64,000 nt of DNA from Calcarisporiella thermophila CBS 279.70 (lineage: Eukaryota > Calcarisporiellomycota): the NCBI RefSeq assembly GCF_041956535.1, contig NW_027192209.1, positions 198,092 to 262,091 of the forward strand, written 5' to 3'. Below the pieces are notes generated by a model that was not told where the DNA came from, searched no databases, and saw only the letters and a program-made list of their open reading frames with translations. Positions within the stretch are counted from its first letter, which is position 1, and every line of letters begins with the position of its first letter. Positions 36,923-48,091 of this stretch are shown piece by piece. The position numbers were made by a program, and so were the translations under genes.

Positions 36923-37935
36923 TAATCTGTAAAACGGCTCTCACATCTCGTAGTCTCCCTGAGGCAAGGCCTCCTTTCCTTATGACAACTATACTATTTA
37001 TTGTGTTCTGTTAGCCCTCGCGCCTTTTCTTTTTCTTCTTCAACTAATTGTACACTAGTAAAAATATATTAATGGTATAATATAAACAATACAAGCGGGA
37101 GATGCAACTCAATCATTTCTTCGAGCGCTGAATGCGTCGGTTTAAGACTTATATACTGGGGATTGGAGAGGATTAAAGTTATTCAGATAACAGACGTGGC
37201 ATCCTTTCACTCAACACGCGGATTGCTTAGAACCACAGTGTAGCCCTGCACGAACAAGCGAAGGAAGTTTAGCTGATCCTCCTTCCGAGTAGCACGCCGC
37301 TGCAACCGAAATTTCGACGACCTCCCCATAGGCTATTTTAAACTAGAAGCTTTCATGGCTTGCTTGTCTTGTTCCACGGGGGTCTTGAACCGAATGCACA
37401 CACGATGTGCCATCGGAAGCTAACACAAGCGGAGCCCGATTCCTTGGCCCTTGGGCACTGATCTAATTAGAAGAGTCCGGCACAAGCATCCCCCTCCTCT
37501 GGTCTAAATGGCGACACAGCTCCATGGTTCAGCAAATGGGAGCCCCTTTAGAGTTTCTCAAGCACTCTGCGTCTTGTGACCCTCAATTTCTTGTTTTTGA
37601 ATGCAAGCTAGACGCTGTTATGCCGCACTTAGAGTTTAACTTAATGAGAATGAGAAAACGTGCATGTGGAACGCACAGAAGGGTGAGAAGATATTCTCCC
37701 AGCGTTGCACCTTCTTGCTCTTATAAAAGTCTGGATCTCGCGCCTCTGTTTTCCTCGAACATCCTCCCCTCCGCCTCCCCGCCCCCTGCTCGATTAGCTG
37801 CTTCTGCTACTTCTCTCCAGTCCTGCTTCTGAACCCCGGTCTCAACCCTTCTCCTCCTCCCCGTATTGGACTTTTTCTGGCACTTCACTTTTCCTATTCA
37901 ATTGAAAGGGCTCCCCTCTCCCCCTCTCCCTCACA
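36923..37935. other. Intergenic stretch between the OPT paralogues
   Basis: The 3' flank of copy 1 is AT-rich; the 400 bp before copy 2 become CT-rich, ending in a C/T leader (37840-37935). An open frame at 37524-37832 has no recognisable domain and overlaps this leader. Confidence 0.5.
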
Positions 37936-40518
37936 ATGTCTGCAGATAAGACAGAGGAGTTTACCTCTACTCATATTGAGAAAGTGGAGCATCCTTATGG
38001 TGATAAGGATGCCCCGAGCATAGCGAAGGAATTCACCGAGACGCTACAATTTACTTGGCGCTCGGCCATTGTTGGTTCGCTACTCGGGAGTGTCATTGCA
38101 TGTTCCAGTAAGTAGAATGGCTTGTTCATATGCTTGCCTCCTCGCTGACCTAATTTGGCTTGCTTCTCTTTTTAAATAGATATGTATTTGGGATTAAGTA
38201 TTGGTGAGTGTCACAAACCTTATTTGTTTCCATTTATGGTGCATCAGGGCTTGATTAACTAATCGATGTCGTGATCGCATATTTTCCCCATTCCATTCAA
38301 TTGCATTACAACATAGGCTGGAGCTTTGGGTAGGTTGGGCTGGGATGGCCCCCTCATTTTCGTCCTCAACCCCTTGGCTAATACCTTCATATATGCACAG
38401 TGCTTCTCTCTTCGGTGCCATCTTCTCGTTTGCGATTCTCAAGCCATTAACCCGAGTACTACCTTTAAATTTCGGAGGGGCCCCGTTCGGCCCTAAGGAG
38501 AATTGTACTGCGCAGACTGCTGCAACCGCTGCCGGTGGTCTCTCAGCCGGTTTCGTGTCCGCGATTCCTGCCATGTACAAGCTGAACTTGCTCCAAGCGG
38601 CTAACTTGGACAGGTGAATAAGTTGCATCGTTTCGACGGGGTCAATAAGTGATCTTAACCTATATTCATCATTTCAAAAGGGACATGGCCTCTTTTGCTC
38701 TATGGACCCTCTCCGCAGCCTTCTACGGTCTTTTCTTTGCAGTGCCCCTTCGCAAACAATTCGTCATCCACCAGGATCTCGTCTTCCCTACTCCCCGTGC
38801 TACCGCCATTACAATACAGTCTTTGCACCAGGGAGTCAGTGGCGAAAAGGAAGCCATGAAGAAGGCATACTGGCTTGGAGTCTGGTTCGTTCTCACCTGT
38901 GTTTGGACCATCTTGACCTATTTCATGCCCGGCATCCTCGATAATCCCCGCATCTTATACCATATTGGCCGTGCAGTTGGGAGCAAAAATCTCATCATGA
39001 TGGACGAGGATTGGGATTGGGCCTTCAAGTTCGAATGGTCTTTCTTTGGAGTGGGCTTGATGGTACCGTTTTCAGAGAAAATAAGATACTCAAACCTAAC
39101 ACTCAAGCCTTCATTCTAATCCGCTTCTTCCTTTATGCATCTAGTCTCCAGGTTCGACCGTTTTCAGTTTCCTGGTCGGTCAGATCATTTCCTTTGGTAT
39201 TGCCGGGCCTCTTATGTGGGGTGCGGGTATCATCCAGAAGCCCTTTGGCTTTAATGTCGTTACGGCTCAGTCGTGGTGGCTCTGGCCTGGTATTTCATTG
39301 ATGGTGTTTTCATCGTTCAGTGAGCTCTTCGTGAACTACAAAGTACTATGGCGTGCGGTTAAGATCGGTGGAATCCAACTGAAGGCCACCTTCACACGTC
39401 TGAGGAACCGCAATGTAAACCTTGAGTTCGAGCAGGACCCCAGCGATCCTCTGCTTCCCCATGAACAGGTCCCTCAGTTATGGTGGATCGGTGGCCTGGT
39501 TGCCTCCATCATCTTCACATGCATCATCATGGGAGTAAGTTTTTTTTTTGTTAAACAGATGAACCATCTTACTCATATTGCATCTACCCATTATTCATTT
39601 AGGTGTTCTTTGGAATGGCTGTCTACTTGTCACTTTTGGCTATCATCCTCTCTTTTGTGCTTTCATTTGTGGGTTTGCAGTCATCCGGTGAGACGGACAT
39701 TAATCCCGTCGGATCCATTGGTAAAGTTACACAGCTCGTGTTCGCAGCTATCCCTGGCAGCTCTATGCAAAATGCACAAATGGTCAACTTGATGGCCGGA
39801 AACATGGCAGGCAGTGCTGCCGCACAATCTGTCGACATGGTCGGTGACTTGAAAACCGGACACCTCATTGGCGCCTCTCCACGATCTCAGTTCTATGCCC
39901 AGATCATCGGCTCCGTGTTTGCTATTGGCATTGCTCTTGGGCTCTTCTATCTCTACGCCAAAGCCTACCCATGTATTCTCGCACCGAAGTCTTCCGAAGC
40001 CAAATGTGAGTTCAGTCTCTACGCCGCCAACGTGTGGGCGGCAGTGACCGAAGTGCTCACCGGAGGAACCAGGCCCCCTCAATCCAGTTTAATTCTTTCC
40101 ATTGTGTTCGCTGTACTTTCGGTCGTGTTTACCATCATCAAACACAAATGGATCCCACCAACATGGCACCCATACCTCCCCAATCTCAACGCTCTAGGCA
40201 TCGGTCTCAGCCAAAAGGGCCCATATGTCCCAATTGCGATGACCATTGGATGGGTCACCACCTACTTCTGGCGCAAGTATAGACCAGAGCAATGGGATAA
40301 ATATATGGTATTGTGTTTTATTGGATACCTTAGGCTGTCCACCACTATTGCTAATCTTTTTTTCTCTCTTTGGGGAACAGTACTCGGTTGCGGCGGGTTC
40401 ACTTGCCGGTATCGGTATTGGGTCCATTGTCAAGGCCTTCCTCAAGTTTGGCAATGTTCCAGGGGACCAAATAGGCATTGGCTGCTTATTAAATGACAAG
40501 GGAGAGTGGAGTTGTTAA
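37936..40518 (+). CDS. OPT-family oligopeptide transporter (copy 2 of tandem pair)
   Basis: Exons 37936-38107, 38180-38203 (24 nt), 38317-38329 (13 nt), 38401-38613, 38681-39062, 39145-39534, 39603-40307 and 40381-40518 join in phase to 678 residues. It has the same helix plan and motif order as the upstream copy: WRSAIVGSLLGSVIACSNMY, GGAPFGPKENCTAQTAATAAG, FPTPRATAITIQSLH, DLKTGHLIGASPRSQFYAQI. The intron-exon layout differs from copy 1, so the duplication is not recent. The 13-nt exon is forced by phase and by alignment to copy 1 (residues WSFG). Plasma-membrane uptake of peptides or metal-chelate complexes is inferred from the family. Confidence 0.93.
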
Positions 40519-40892
40519 ATGGATTGAAGGTTGATACAGTTATTTATGTTTTTTTATGAACGCCCTGTGGGACTCTTACAAAATTGTATTGATATTAATT
40601 CGTGTTTTATTTATTTCGCTTTAATGCTGCTGACGCTAGTTTCTAAGTGATTCGTTATAATATATCTTTCAGCCTATCGACCTACAGTATTGATGGAGGT
40701 TCCTTGATGCAAAATCCCATCCTATGTTTTGGAAGTTTTTTTAGAAGTTTCCGTCAGAGTGATGAGGGGAGAAAGGGTGGCCAATATTTAATATTTGAAT
40801 ATTGATAATGAAATTATTTCAAAAATAGCAGTTTTCAAAAGTTAAAGAAGCGCCAGTGCTTCTGTGCCGTCACAGTTCCTGCCCTCGCCGTT
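40519..40892. other. Convergent 3' flanks, no gene
   Basis: AT-rich spacer between the stop codons of OPT copy 2 and the DUF3429 gene; no reading frame supported. Confidence 0.5.
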
Positions 40893-42135
40893 TTATAGAC
40901 CTCCGGGTGAATCGCGCTTCTCCCTTTTACTGTCATCCTCTTGTATCTTTTTGGATTTGGGGACTTCAACGTTCTCAGGTTCCTTTTTCCTCACGCTTGA
41001 ATCGTCACCCTTCTGCGACTCACTCGACCTAGCCCCCTCCTTCCCGTCCCCTTCCATTTTTTGCGACTCGTTGCTCTGTCCTCCCTCTATAGCTTGTTTT
41101 TCATTCTTCTCACCTCTGTTCACCACCGTCTCCGGCGGGATAGCCTCCTTCATTTTAAAGGCATGCTCCATCCGCATTTCCGTTCCGCGCATGCCGCTCT
41201 TTCTCCACTCTTTTGCCACCAACGTAGTGATGATGGCTCCTCCCGTGATCCCCGTCAACCAGTATCGCAACCAGATATACCATCGGGGTGCCCATCCTCG
41301 ATCTGTAGCCTTCATATCCACAAAAAGCAGACCAGTAAACCCAAGAAATTGTGCAAGCATTGCGGGCGTGGTTGGGAGTAACAGAGTTTGCCAAGCAAAG
41401 AGAGGCGGTAAAATGCCGAGAGAATAGCGCCTATACCCCGTGGTACCTATAAAAAATTCGCAATGAAGACCCATTGCCACTTTATTCTACACCATCTAAC
41501 TGATTACCATTATATTGAGCTATCTCCAATCCCCAGTGCACGGCCCCAAGGAACGAAATAATACAAGCGCCATAGCCGATATGCACGGGGTCGAGAGCAG
41601 CCATTACATCCGGACGGTTTGCGTAGAAAATCGATGCCGCGCTGGTTGCAAGATAGGGTGCTGTACCCGCAAAGCCGAAAAGCATTGCGGGTCTTGGAAC
41701 TTCAGCGAACAGATTGATCACCTTGTGCTAGTGAAGGGCCATCTTCATCAGCGAGTGCGGAAGAAGCATAAAACTATGCGCTTACTTACAGCCTGTTTGC
41801 CCATACTCTCCTGTTTTCTTTTATCCTCGACACCGAGCTCTTTATTCGTATTTGGTTTAAAAGCGGTGCACGAAGTTTGCTATGATATCAAGGAAGAGAA
41901 AAGATCACATAACTACCACAATGGCTGTTTACGAATTGAATTATTTTACTAGCAGTCGAGCTGGTATCCTCTCTCCAAGCGTTCTCATTCCATTCCCATT
42001 CACAACAGTAATTCGTCTTACATGAAGGTAAGGATTTCGATAAAACATCTGTTAATGAAAAGAATGCCTTTGTTAGCAAAGCAACTCCATCTTCAATAAC
42101 GATGGTTGTTAAAAATGACTTACTCGCCCAAACAT
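40893..42135 (-). CDS. DUF3429/TMEM69-like mitochondrial membrane protein
   Basis: Predicted exons 42124-42135, 41950-42048, 41790-41879, 41508-41721 and 40893-41446 join in phase to 322 residues. The N-terminus is basic and amphipathic (many Arg, no acidic residues in the first 20), as in a mitochondrial presequence. The DUF3429 core follows with PRPAMLFGFAGTAPYL, FLGAVHWGLEIAQYN and RRYSLGILPPLFAWQTLLLP, about five hydrophobic helices. A long charged Lys/Glu/Ser tail ends the protein. The animal homologue is TMEM69; its function is unknown. The two 5' exons are my weakest joins; a start at the ATG at 42048 would only drop four residues. Confidence 0.82.
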
Positions 42136-42214
42136 GATTTCGAATGCTCTGAGTGGAAATCAACTATATGGAATATTAATGTGCAGGAGGACGGCGTTTT
42201 TATGAAGTTATAAT

Positions 42215-42238
42215 ATGCAGTCACAGTTTGCCACCCGA
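42215..42238 (+). repeat. 24-bp exact direct repeat, copy 1
   Basis: The 24 bases here recur identically at 44618-44641 in the same orientation. Core: CAGTCACAGTTTGCCACCCG. The flanks do not match. This copy lies about 80 bp upstream of the DUF3429 gene start. Confidence 0.85.
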
Positions 42239-43227
42239 AGAACGCCAATTGAGAAAGGTTCAAGGAGTGATCAAATATGTCAAAATTAGAAGGTAGAATC
42301 GCCCGTTCAGAATTATTTTCATCACTAACTATACTGCTCCCAAACACTCATGTGTTGTAGATCAATGGGAATTAAAACAATATCGATAGCCTTTAATAAA
42401 TTTGCTGAGTGCTTTAAAGTCCATAATACTCTATCTTTACTCGTTACTAAATAACATATCTGCGTGTGCCAGCGACAGTGGAATGTGATGCCGAGTTCCA
42501 AGATTAGGACACGGTAGCAGTATAAATCTTTAATTAGATGCCAGATATATACTGTTCTCTTTCATTTTTTTTATCTTACAATTATGAATATTTGTAGAAT
42601 TTACACCACTTTTCACATTTAGGTTATTCACGATAGCCCATTGTAATGAAAGAATATTCAATAAAAAGTGAAAATAGAATAGAAAAAGAGAAAGGAAAAT
42701 ATAATTTATGCATAAAGATCAGAAGATTACTGCATTACGAGATGTACATAGAGGAATAGGATGGATGCATTGGATCTGCCTAGATACCTGATAGCTAATA
42801 GCCACCACGTATCCTATCTTTTCCCTCCACAACTTAATCGCTAAACCTTTTTTCCATCCGGGGCATTCTAGTTTTTTGACCGAAATCCTCACCTCGGACC
42901 TCAATCCCTTGTTGAACGTGCCGGTCGTGATCGGTATGACCGAGTCTATCTTGTGATTGGGAAATCAATTAATTGCGGCTCCGACATCTGCTGTAGACAC
43001 GAGGGAAGCAACCCATAGAGTTCATTAAATGTACACTCGAGTATGTCTAACTGAACATGCCAAACTCGCGATATCTGCCAAAGAAAATCCCTTCCGCGCA
43101 GGCATTTCCTGGGACAATTCATATTGAAGATTCAAGAATTCAAGAAATACCAGGAGACTCATTCAGGAAGCCAATACTATGTAGCAGGGAAAGATAGTTA
43201 TTATTTCTACTCGAGTTAGGTCAATAG
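42239..43227. other. AT-rich, gene-poor stretch
   Basis: No gene recognised. Minus-strand frames at 42719-42904 and 43163-43378 have no known domain; the second spans the first copy of the 125-bp repeat. Confidence 0.45.
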
Positions 43228-43353
43228 GAGGCTGTAAAGAGTTGCATTCGTTTAAAATTTTCTCCAAGCCTAATCTCCTTTTTAAGGGATACCGAAATTT
43301 CGAAAATACATCGGTTAAAACGGAATTTCCAGAACGCTTCATCTTATGGGGAA
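43228..43353 (+). repeat. Diverged tandem repeat of about 125 bp, unit 1
   Basis: Starts GAGGCTGTAAAGAGTT and includes GATACCGAAATTTCG and AGAACGCT blocks that are shared in order with the unit at 43435. By eye roughly four of five bases match. Read on the minus strand this unit is open, whereas unit 2 contains stops. Confidence 0.8.
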
Positions 43354-43434
43354 CATGTTGACATTGCATATTAGCCAATGCAACGTTATAAGGAAAAGAA
43401 TGTACGGTTGTTTTGGCCCGAGCTGGGTAAATAC

Positions 43435-43560
43435 GAGGCTGTAAAGAGTTACATTCGTTCTAAATTTCCTCCAAGCCTACTATCCTTTTTAAGAGATACC
43501 GAAATTTCGACAATAATCGGTTAGCACGGAACTTCTAGAACGCTACACCTTGTGGAGAAG
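43435..43560 (+). repeat. Diverged tandem repeat of about 125 bp, unit 2
   Basis: Second copy of the 43228-43353 unit, 207 bp downstream and in the same orientation, with scattered substitutions and at least one single-base length change. Confidence 0.8.
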
Positions 43561-43900
43561 CACGCTGTGGATTTTGTTGATCATAAAGGATATTTAGTAC
43601 ATTTATCAAGAAATCCATTCATTCATTAAATCTGAAGCCGAATAATATTCCAGTATCTTTTGATCCGATACACTACTTTTTCATTATCTAGCAATGGCTA
43701 AAATATATATTGTATAAAATATTCGTTCTATAGATCATGTGGGTTTGAAGAGTTAAACAACGTATTGAGCGAACTTGGGTCACGAGAATTTGTTGGCAGT
43801 AAAAGATTTAAAAGGGCAATTCTAGCATGAACATGGAGATGCGTTCCTAAAATGGATCCCTAAGCGGTTGCTAAGCACCGAATGGTACTAAACGCTACAG

Positions 43901-43908
43901 TATATAAA
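43901..43908 (+). promoter_or_regulatory. TATA box of the small cysteine-rich gene
   Basis: TATATAAA, 80 bp upstream of the start codon at 43988 and in the correct orientation. Confidence 0.6.
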
Positions 43909-43987
43909 GCAAGCGCCACGAGTCTACTTCAGGCTTTATATCAAATTGAATCATACTTTCTACTGTATTTCCTCGATATTCGGCAAG

Positions 43988-44188
43988 ATGTATCTGAGCA
44001 AGACTATTGTGGCCATCGTTCTTCCCCTTATTTTGGCCGTAGCGACACAGGGAGCTGGCGTAACTAACGACAATTCGATCGTAGCTCTCAGGTGCATTGA
44101 TGGACTAGTGAATTGCGGAGGGGTATGCTGTGAAGACTGTCGAGCGCCGAACTGTAAAAAACCAAGGCGAGGCAATGCTCTCAATTGA
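43988..44188 (+). CDS. Small cysteine-rich secreted protein
   Basis: Intronless frame of 66 residues. The first 23 form a signal peptide (MYLSKTIVAIVLPLILAVATQGA). The mature part of about 43 residues has six cysteines arranged C-x6-C-x3-CC-x2-C-x4-C, followed by a basic end (KKPRRGNALN). A TATA box lies 80 bp upstream. I recognise no named family; small secreted cysteine-rich proteins are common as effectors, defensins or wall proteins in fungi, but none of these roles is shown. It sits in an AT-rich, repeat-containing, gene-poor stretch, a setting typical of fast-evolving secreted proteins. Confidence 0.7.
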   Translation: MYLSKTIVAIVLPLILAVATQGAGVTNDNSIVALRCIDGLVNCGGVCCEDCRAPNCKKPRRGNALN

Positions 44189-44617
44189 GTTTTCGATAAT
44201 TTATTTGCTTCAAGCAACTCCTCATGGTTCTCTCCTGTTTACCTACTTCATCTAAAATTAGTATATTTATAGTCCAGCATTATTTTAACGCTAATTTTGG
44301 CAGGGGTCGATGAGGAAAAGTTGTTAATAAAAAGAGAAAAACTTTAATTTACACCAAATATTTACATGGGGATATCCAATTTCTTATTTTCTCTTAGCCA
44401 TGAAACACATATAAAAGAGAAAATAGATTTGAGGCAAGGTAAAAATTTAGTAAAATCATTCGCTCCAAGGTTTAAAAACTATGCAGTATAGTATATATCT
44501 ACGTAATTTATATGCTATACACCACAGTTTGAAACGTGTTTATGTTCGAGAAGAATATTGGAACAGTCAGGGGCTATGCATATAACTATGCATTTAAGGA
44601 GGTGGTATGGGGTTCAA
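44189..44617. other. AT-rich spacer, no gene
   Basis: 3' flank of the small secreted protein gene. No reading frame supported. Confidence 0.5.
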
Positions 44618-44641
44618 ATGCAGTCACAGTTTGCCACCCGA
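44618..44641 (+). repeat. 24-bp exact direct repeat, copy 2
   Basis: Identical to 42215-42238; lies about 155 bp past the stop codon of the HIT-protein gene, which runs on the other strand. Confidence 0.85.
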
Positions 44642-44796
44642 GGCGATAATCCTCGAAATAAAAAAATTTCCATGTGCTGATTCGAAAAAAGATTGAAAAG
44701 AGAAGAGAATTCAGCACTAATTTCGTGTTTATTCAATTTGGTGGCATCTAGCTCTGCTAAGTATAATTTAGCTACAGAGGATATGTCTAATTTCAT

Positions 44797-45533
44797 CTAG
44801 AGCTTTTCGATCCTCTCAGAGATCTTCTTAGCCACGTCGCTTAGGCTTTCTTTGGTCGGAGTCTGCTGGGGCCAGCTTATGCCCAGGCCCTCTTTCTCGT
44901 TGGGCTTGGGGATGATGTGGAAGTGTACGTGGGGAACAAACTATACAAGAAAACAAAAAATATGTGAATAAATGAGATACAAATAACCAAACAAGTGTTA
45001 TATACTTGGTGCGCTTTTCGCCCGTTGTTCTATTGAAAATGGAATTATGAGTCAGTGGAAGAAATTGTTTAGGATTGGAAATGGTTGGTGTATACCTGCA
45101 GCAGATTGAAGTTATCAGCTCCAATTGCCAAGGCAATCTTTTTAGCAACGGGGAGCAAATCGGCAAGATGCTCATCCGGCACCTGGTGGACAAACTCTGC
45201 GCAGTCTATAGTGGAGATAAAGTCGAATGGTTGTTCAAAAATAATAAGAAATGGATAAAATTACACTTCGGAATCACGAGCTATTAATGAAAAAAAAAGT
45301 TAAATATCCTCGCGGAGAAGTCGGTGCAACATATTGCTTACCGCATGTCCTTCGCTAAGTGGATTGATGTCCAAGAACGCGTAAGTGAGCTCGGTTTCAT
45401 ACAATTTGTGCGAAGGGATTTCCTTCCTAGTCGTGAAAAAAAATTCATATAATGTCCCTTAGGATGTGGAGCGAAAATGAGCCCATTACCTGATAATCTT
45501 GCAGAAGATGCAGTTGGCAGCCAAGTTAGACAT
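44797..45533 (-). CDS. HNT1: HINT-type HIT-family nucleotide hydrolase
   Basis: Six exons join in phase: 45490-45533, 45342-45426, 45265-45280 (16 nt), 45096-45205, 45006-45029 (24 nt) and 44797-44940, giving 140 residues. It begins with the CIFCKII zinc/Cys motif, continues EIPSHKLYET...AFLDINPLSEGHALVIPK, and carries the catalytic histidine triad HVHFH at residues 97-101. HINT enzymes cleave adenosine phosphoramidates and act as regulators in the cytosol and nucleus. The 16-nt exon encodes LVIPK plus one base; without it the conserved GHxLVIPK strand would be missing. The result matches the family throughout. Confidence 0.94.
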
Positions 45534-45763
45534 CCTTAAGAGATAGGCTTAGTTATACTTTTGGAGTTAGCAAGGAAATAGGGGCTTTTATTCTTGCAAG
45601 GGTGTGTGAATAATCTAAGATGGCCAAAGTAATGCGACATCTCGGGGGAAAAGCCACATTTCTGGGATGCTAGGATCAATATTTGAACCGGCTTGGACTT
45701 TTCTAAACAAATCGTTGAAAATCATCTTGTTTCAATCCGCACTTCGGCATCTTACTGTAACAC

Positions 45764-47820
45764 ATGGAGCGCATCCCAAAGCGCAAATGGGATCTCTCAG
45801 GTGACAACCAGGATAGCGGCTCCGGAGAGGGCCCACCTTCTTCGAAAGTACTCCGATCGTCGTCCGACGGAAACAATCAAGCTTCGGATCCGAGTGAGAT
45901 TGCGAAGAATGCGGCCGCAAGGATCAACGCCCTTTTGGCGGCAAAGGGCGTCAGTGGATCCAGTGGGCAGACCCCCTTACCCCCACCCATTGCTTCATCG
46001 TTTGTTCTTGAAGAGGTAGGAACCCCTTTGTCATTTTCTACTCTCTGCCTCTAATGATGTTGAACTCGCTATAATAGTCTAAGACGGAAGGTGAATTTAC
46101 CAAAAATATTGATATTAACGACAGACCTAATAAATATGTGGTGACGAAGGGCGCTAACCAAGCTAAGGTATTTTTCTCTCTCTCCCTCTTTTTATCATAG
46201 CCCCAATGTTGTGCATCCTCGTGAGATAGGGCACAAGACAATTAACGCACTCTTCCCCTTGCATCTCTTTCTCTATTAGATCTTCCAAGAGACGGGAGCA
46301 GGTATAGCTTCATCTTCAGAACTCGTATCGAGAATAAGACTCAGTATTTACACACTATCTATTTTTTCAGACGTTACCACCCGCGGGAGATATTTGCCCG
46401 ACAGAAGCCTAGCCACGGAGAAAGACCCGCCCCTCTACTTGCATATCACCGCGCCCTCACAGGAGGCGCTGGACAAGGCTGTGGAAATGGTAGAGGAACT
46501 CTTGACGAATCCCCCGGTTACGCAGCATGCGCCTCAGCGCCGCTTCCAAGATACGGGGAAGAATGGGATCGCCCATGTGGGTGGGGTAGGATCGTGGGCC
46601 CTAGCTGAGGTTTTAGGCTTGGAATTGCAACTCATTCCAATTTTTGTATTTTGAAATGTTAGCGTTATCCCTACCAAAAAAAGGTCTACATCCCGTTTGA
46701 GCCGGATTCGTCGTTCAACATACGAGGGAAGGTGGTTGGGCCTCAGGTGCGTGTTCTTTAGATTTGTCTTGGGTGTGTGTATTTCCTAACCTTGTGAGCA
46801 CTGCTAGGGCTCGTACGTGAAGCACATTGAGCAAGAAGCTGGAGTGAGAATTTTTCTCAAGGGCAAAGGGTCTGGTTTTGTGGAGTACCAGACTGGATCT
46901 GAGGCAGCCGATCCCATGCATATTGTCATCGCGTAAGTAATTACTATAGCTTATCCAACTAAGATTCTCGTGTTGCGGCTAAAGGATATCTGTATTTTTC
47001 CTACTTTTTGCATCGTCAGTTCAAGCGACATCGATAAGATTGAAAAGGCGGAGGAGCTGGTTCGGGATCTTCTAAACACGGTTAAAGAAGAGTTTGAGAA
47101 CTACAAACAGCGCTCCAGCGGCTATGGCCAGGCAGGATATGGCTACGGCGGCTATGATGTAAGTTTGGTCGTTTGCTCGAACATCGACTGTTATAAAACT
47201 TATTTCACTCATGGATTCTTTATGACTACCAATAGTATAACTATGGCTATCAATCCGCCCCCCCCGGAGCTCCTCCTCTTCCGCCCGGGGCTCCTCCAAG
47301 CGCCGCACCCCCTCTACCACCAGGTGCTCCTCCCCATGCTGCACCACCCTTACCTCCCGGTGCACCCCCTCCTCCCCCTGGCGCTTCTGCCTCCGCCGCT
47401 CCTCCCTTGCCTCCCGGTGCCCCTCCAGGCGTAGCTATGCCTCCTGGCACCGCGCCACCAGGTGCTCCACCTCCCCCTCCTCCCCCGCCGGGTACCGCTC
47501 CCTCAACCACAGTATCAGGCACCGGCCAGGAGTCATATGCCCAGTCTGACCAGCATCAACAGTGGGCTGCGTACCATCAGCAATACGCGAGTTATTATGG
47601 GTACCCCTCTGCAAACTATGAAGGATATAATGGCCAGGCAGGATACGACTATTACTATGGATATAATTACGAAGGTTATGGGCAGGCGCAGCCCACGGAG
47701 GGGAATGCCGGGAGCGAGGAGAACAAGAGCAGAGAGAACGACGAGAAGAAGGAGGACAAAACGGAAGGATACCACCGAGTGCCCCCCCCTGCCACTTTGC
47801 AGCACGATAGGAAGAAATAG
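45764..47820 (+). CDS. KH-domain RNA-binding protein, KHDC4/BLOM7-like
   Basis: Exons 45764-46015, 46078-46167, 46280-46301 (22 nt), 46371-46585, 46663-46746, 46808-46932, 47020-47158 and 47236-47820 join in phase to 503 residues. The N-terminus is polar with AKNAAARINALLAAKGV, shared with KHDC4. Two KH-type regions follow: one around EFTKNIDINDRPNKY to TTRGRYLPD, the second KVYIPFEP...FNIRGKVVGPQGSYVKHIEQ with its GPQG loop. The C-terminus is Pro/Gly/Ala-rich and then Tyr/Gly-rich. KHDC4 (BLOM7) works in pre-mRNA splicing with Prp19-complex partners and in splice-site choice; that role is inferred from the family. Confidence 0.88.
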
Positions 47821-48091
47821 GATCCTTTTTTTTATTTTTTACTCTTTAGTTTTCAATTTCAATAGAGAAACAGTTGTTTTTTTTTTTCCCTGAGTTGGCG
47901 AAATTTAGACGGGAGGATCCAACGAGTCCCATTGACAATCATTCGGGTGAGACACAGTCTGTTTACCGAAAAGATAAATTTCAGTTTAAATATTCCATTT
48001 GGGGAAGGGCTGCGCCGCAAGCGAGCAGTATTTCTTCCTCAGCATCTCGTTGGAAATGGGTAGTCATTGTCTTCGACGTTGCAATTAAATT

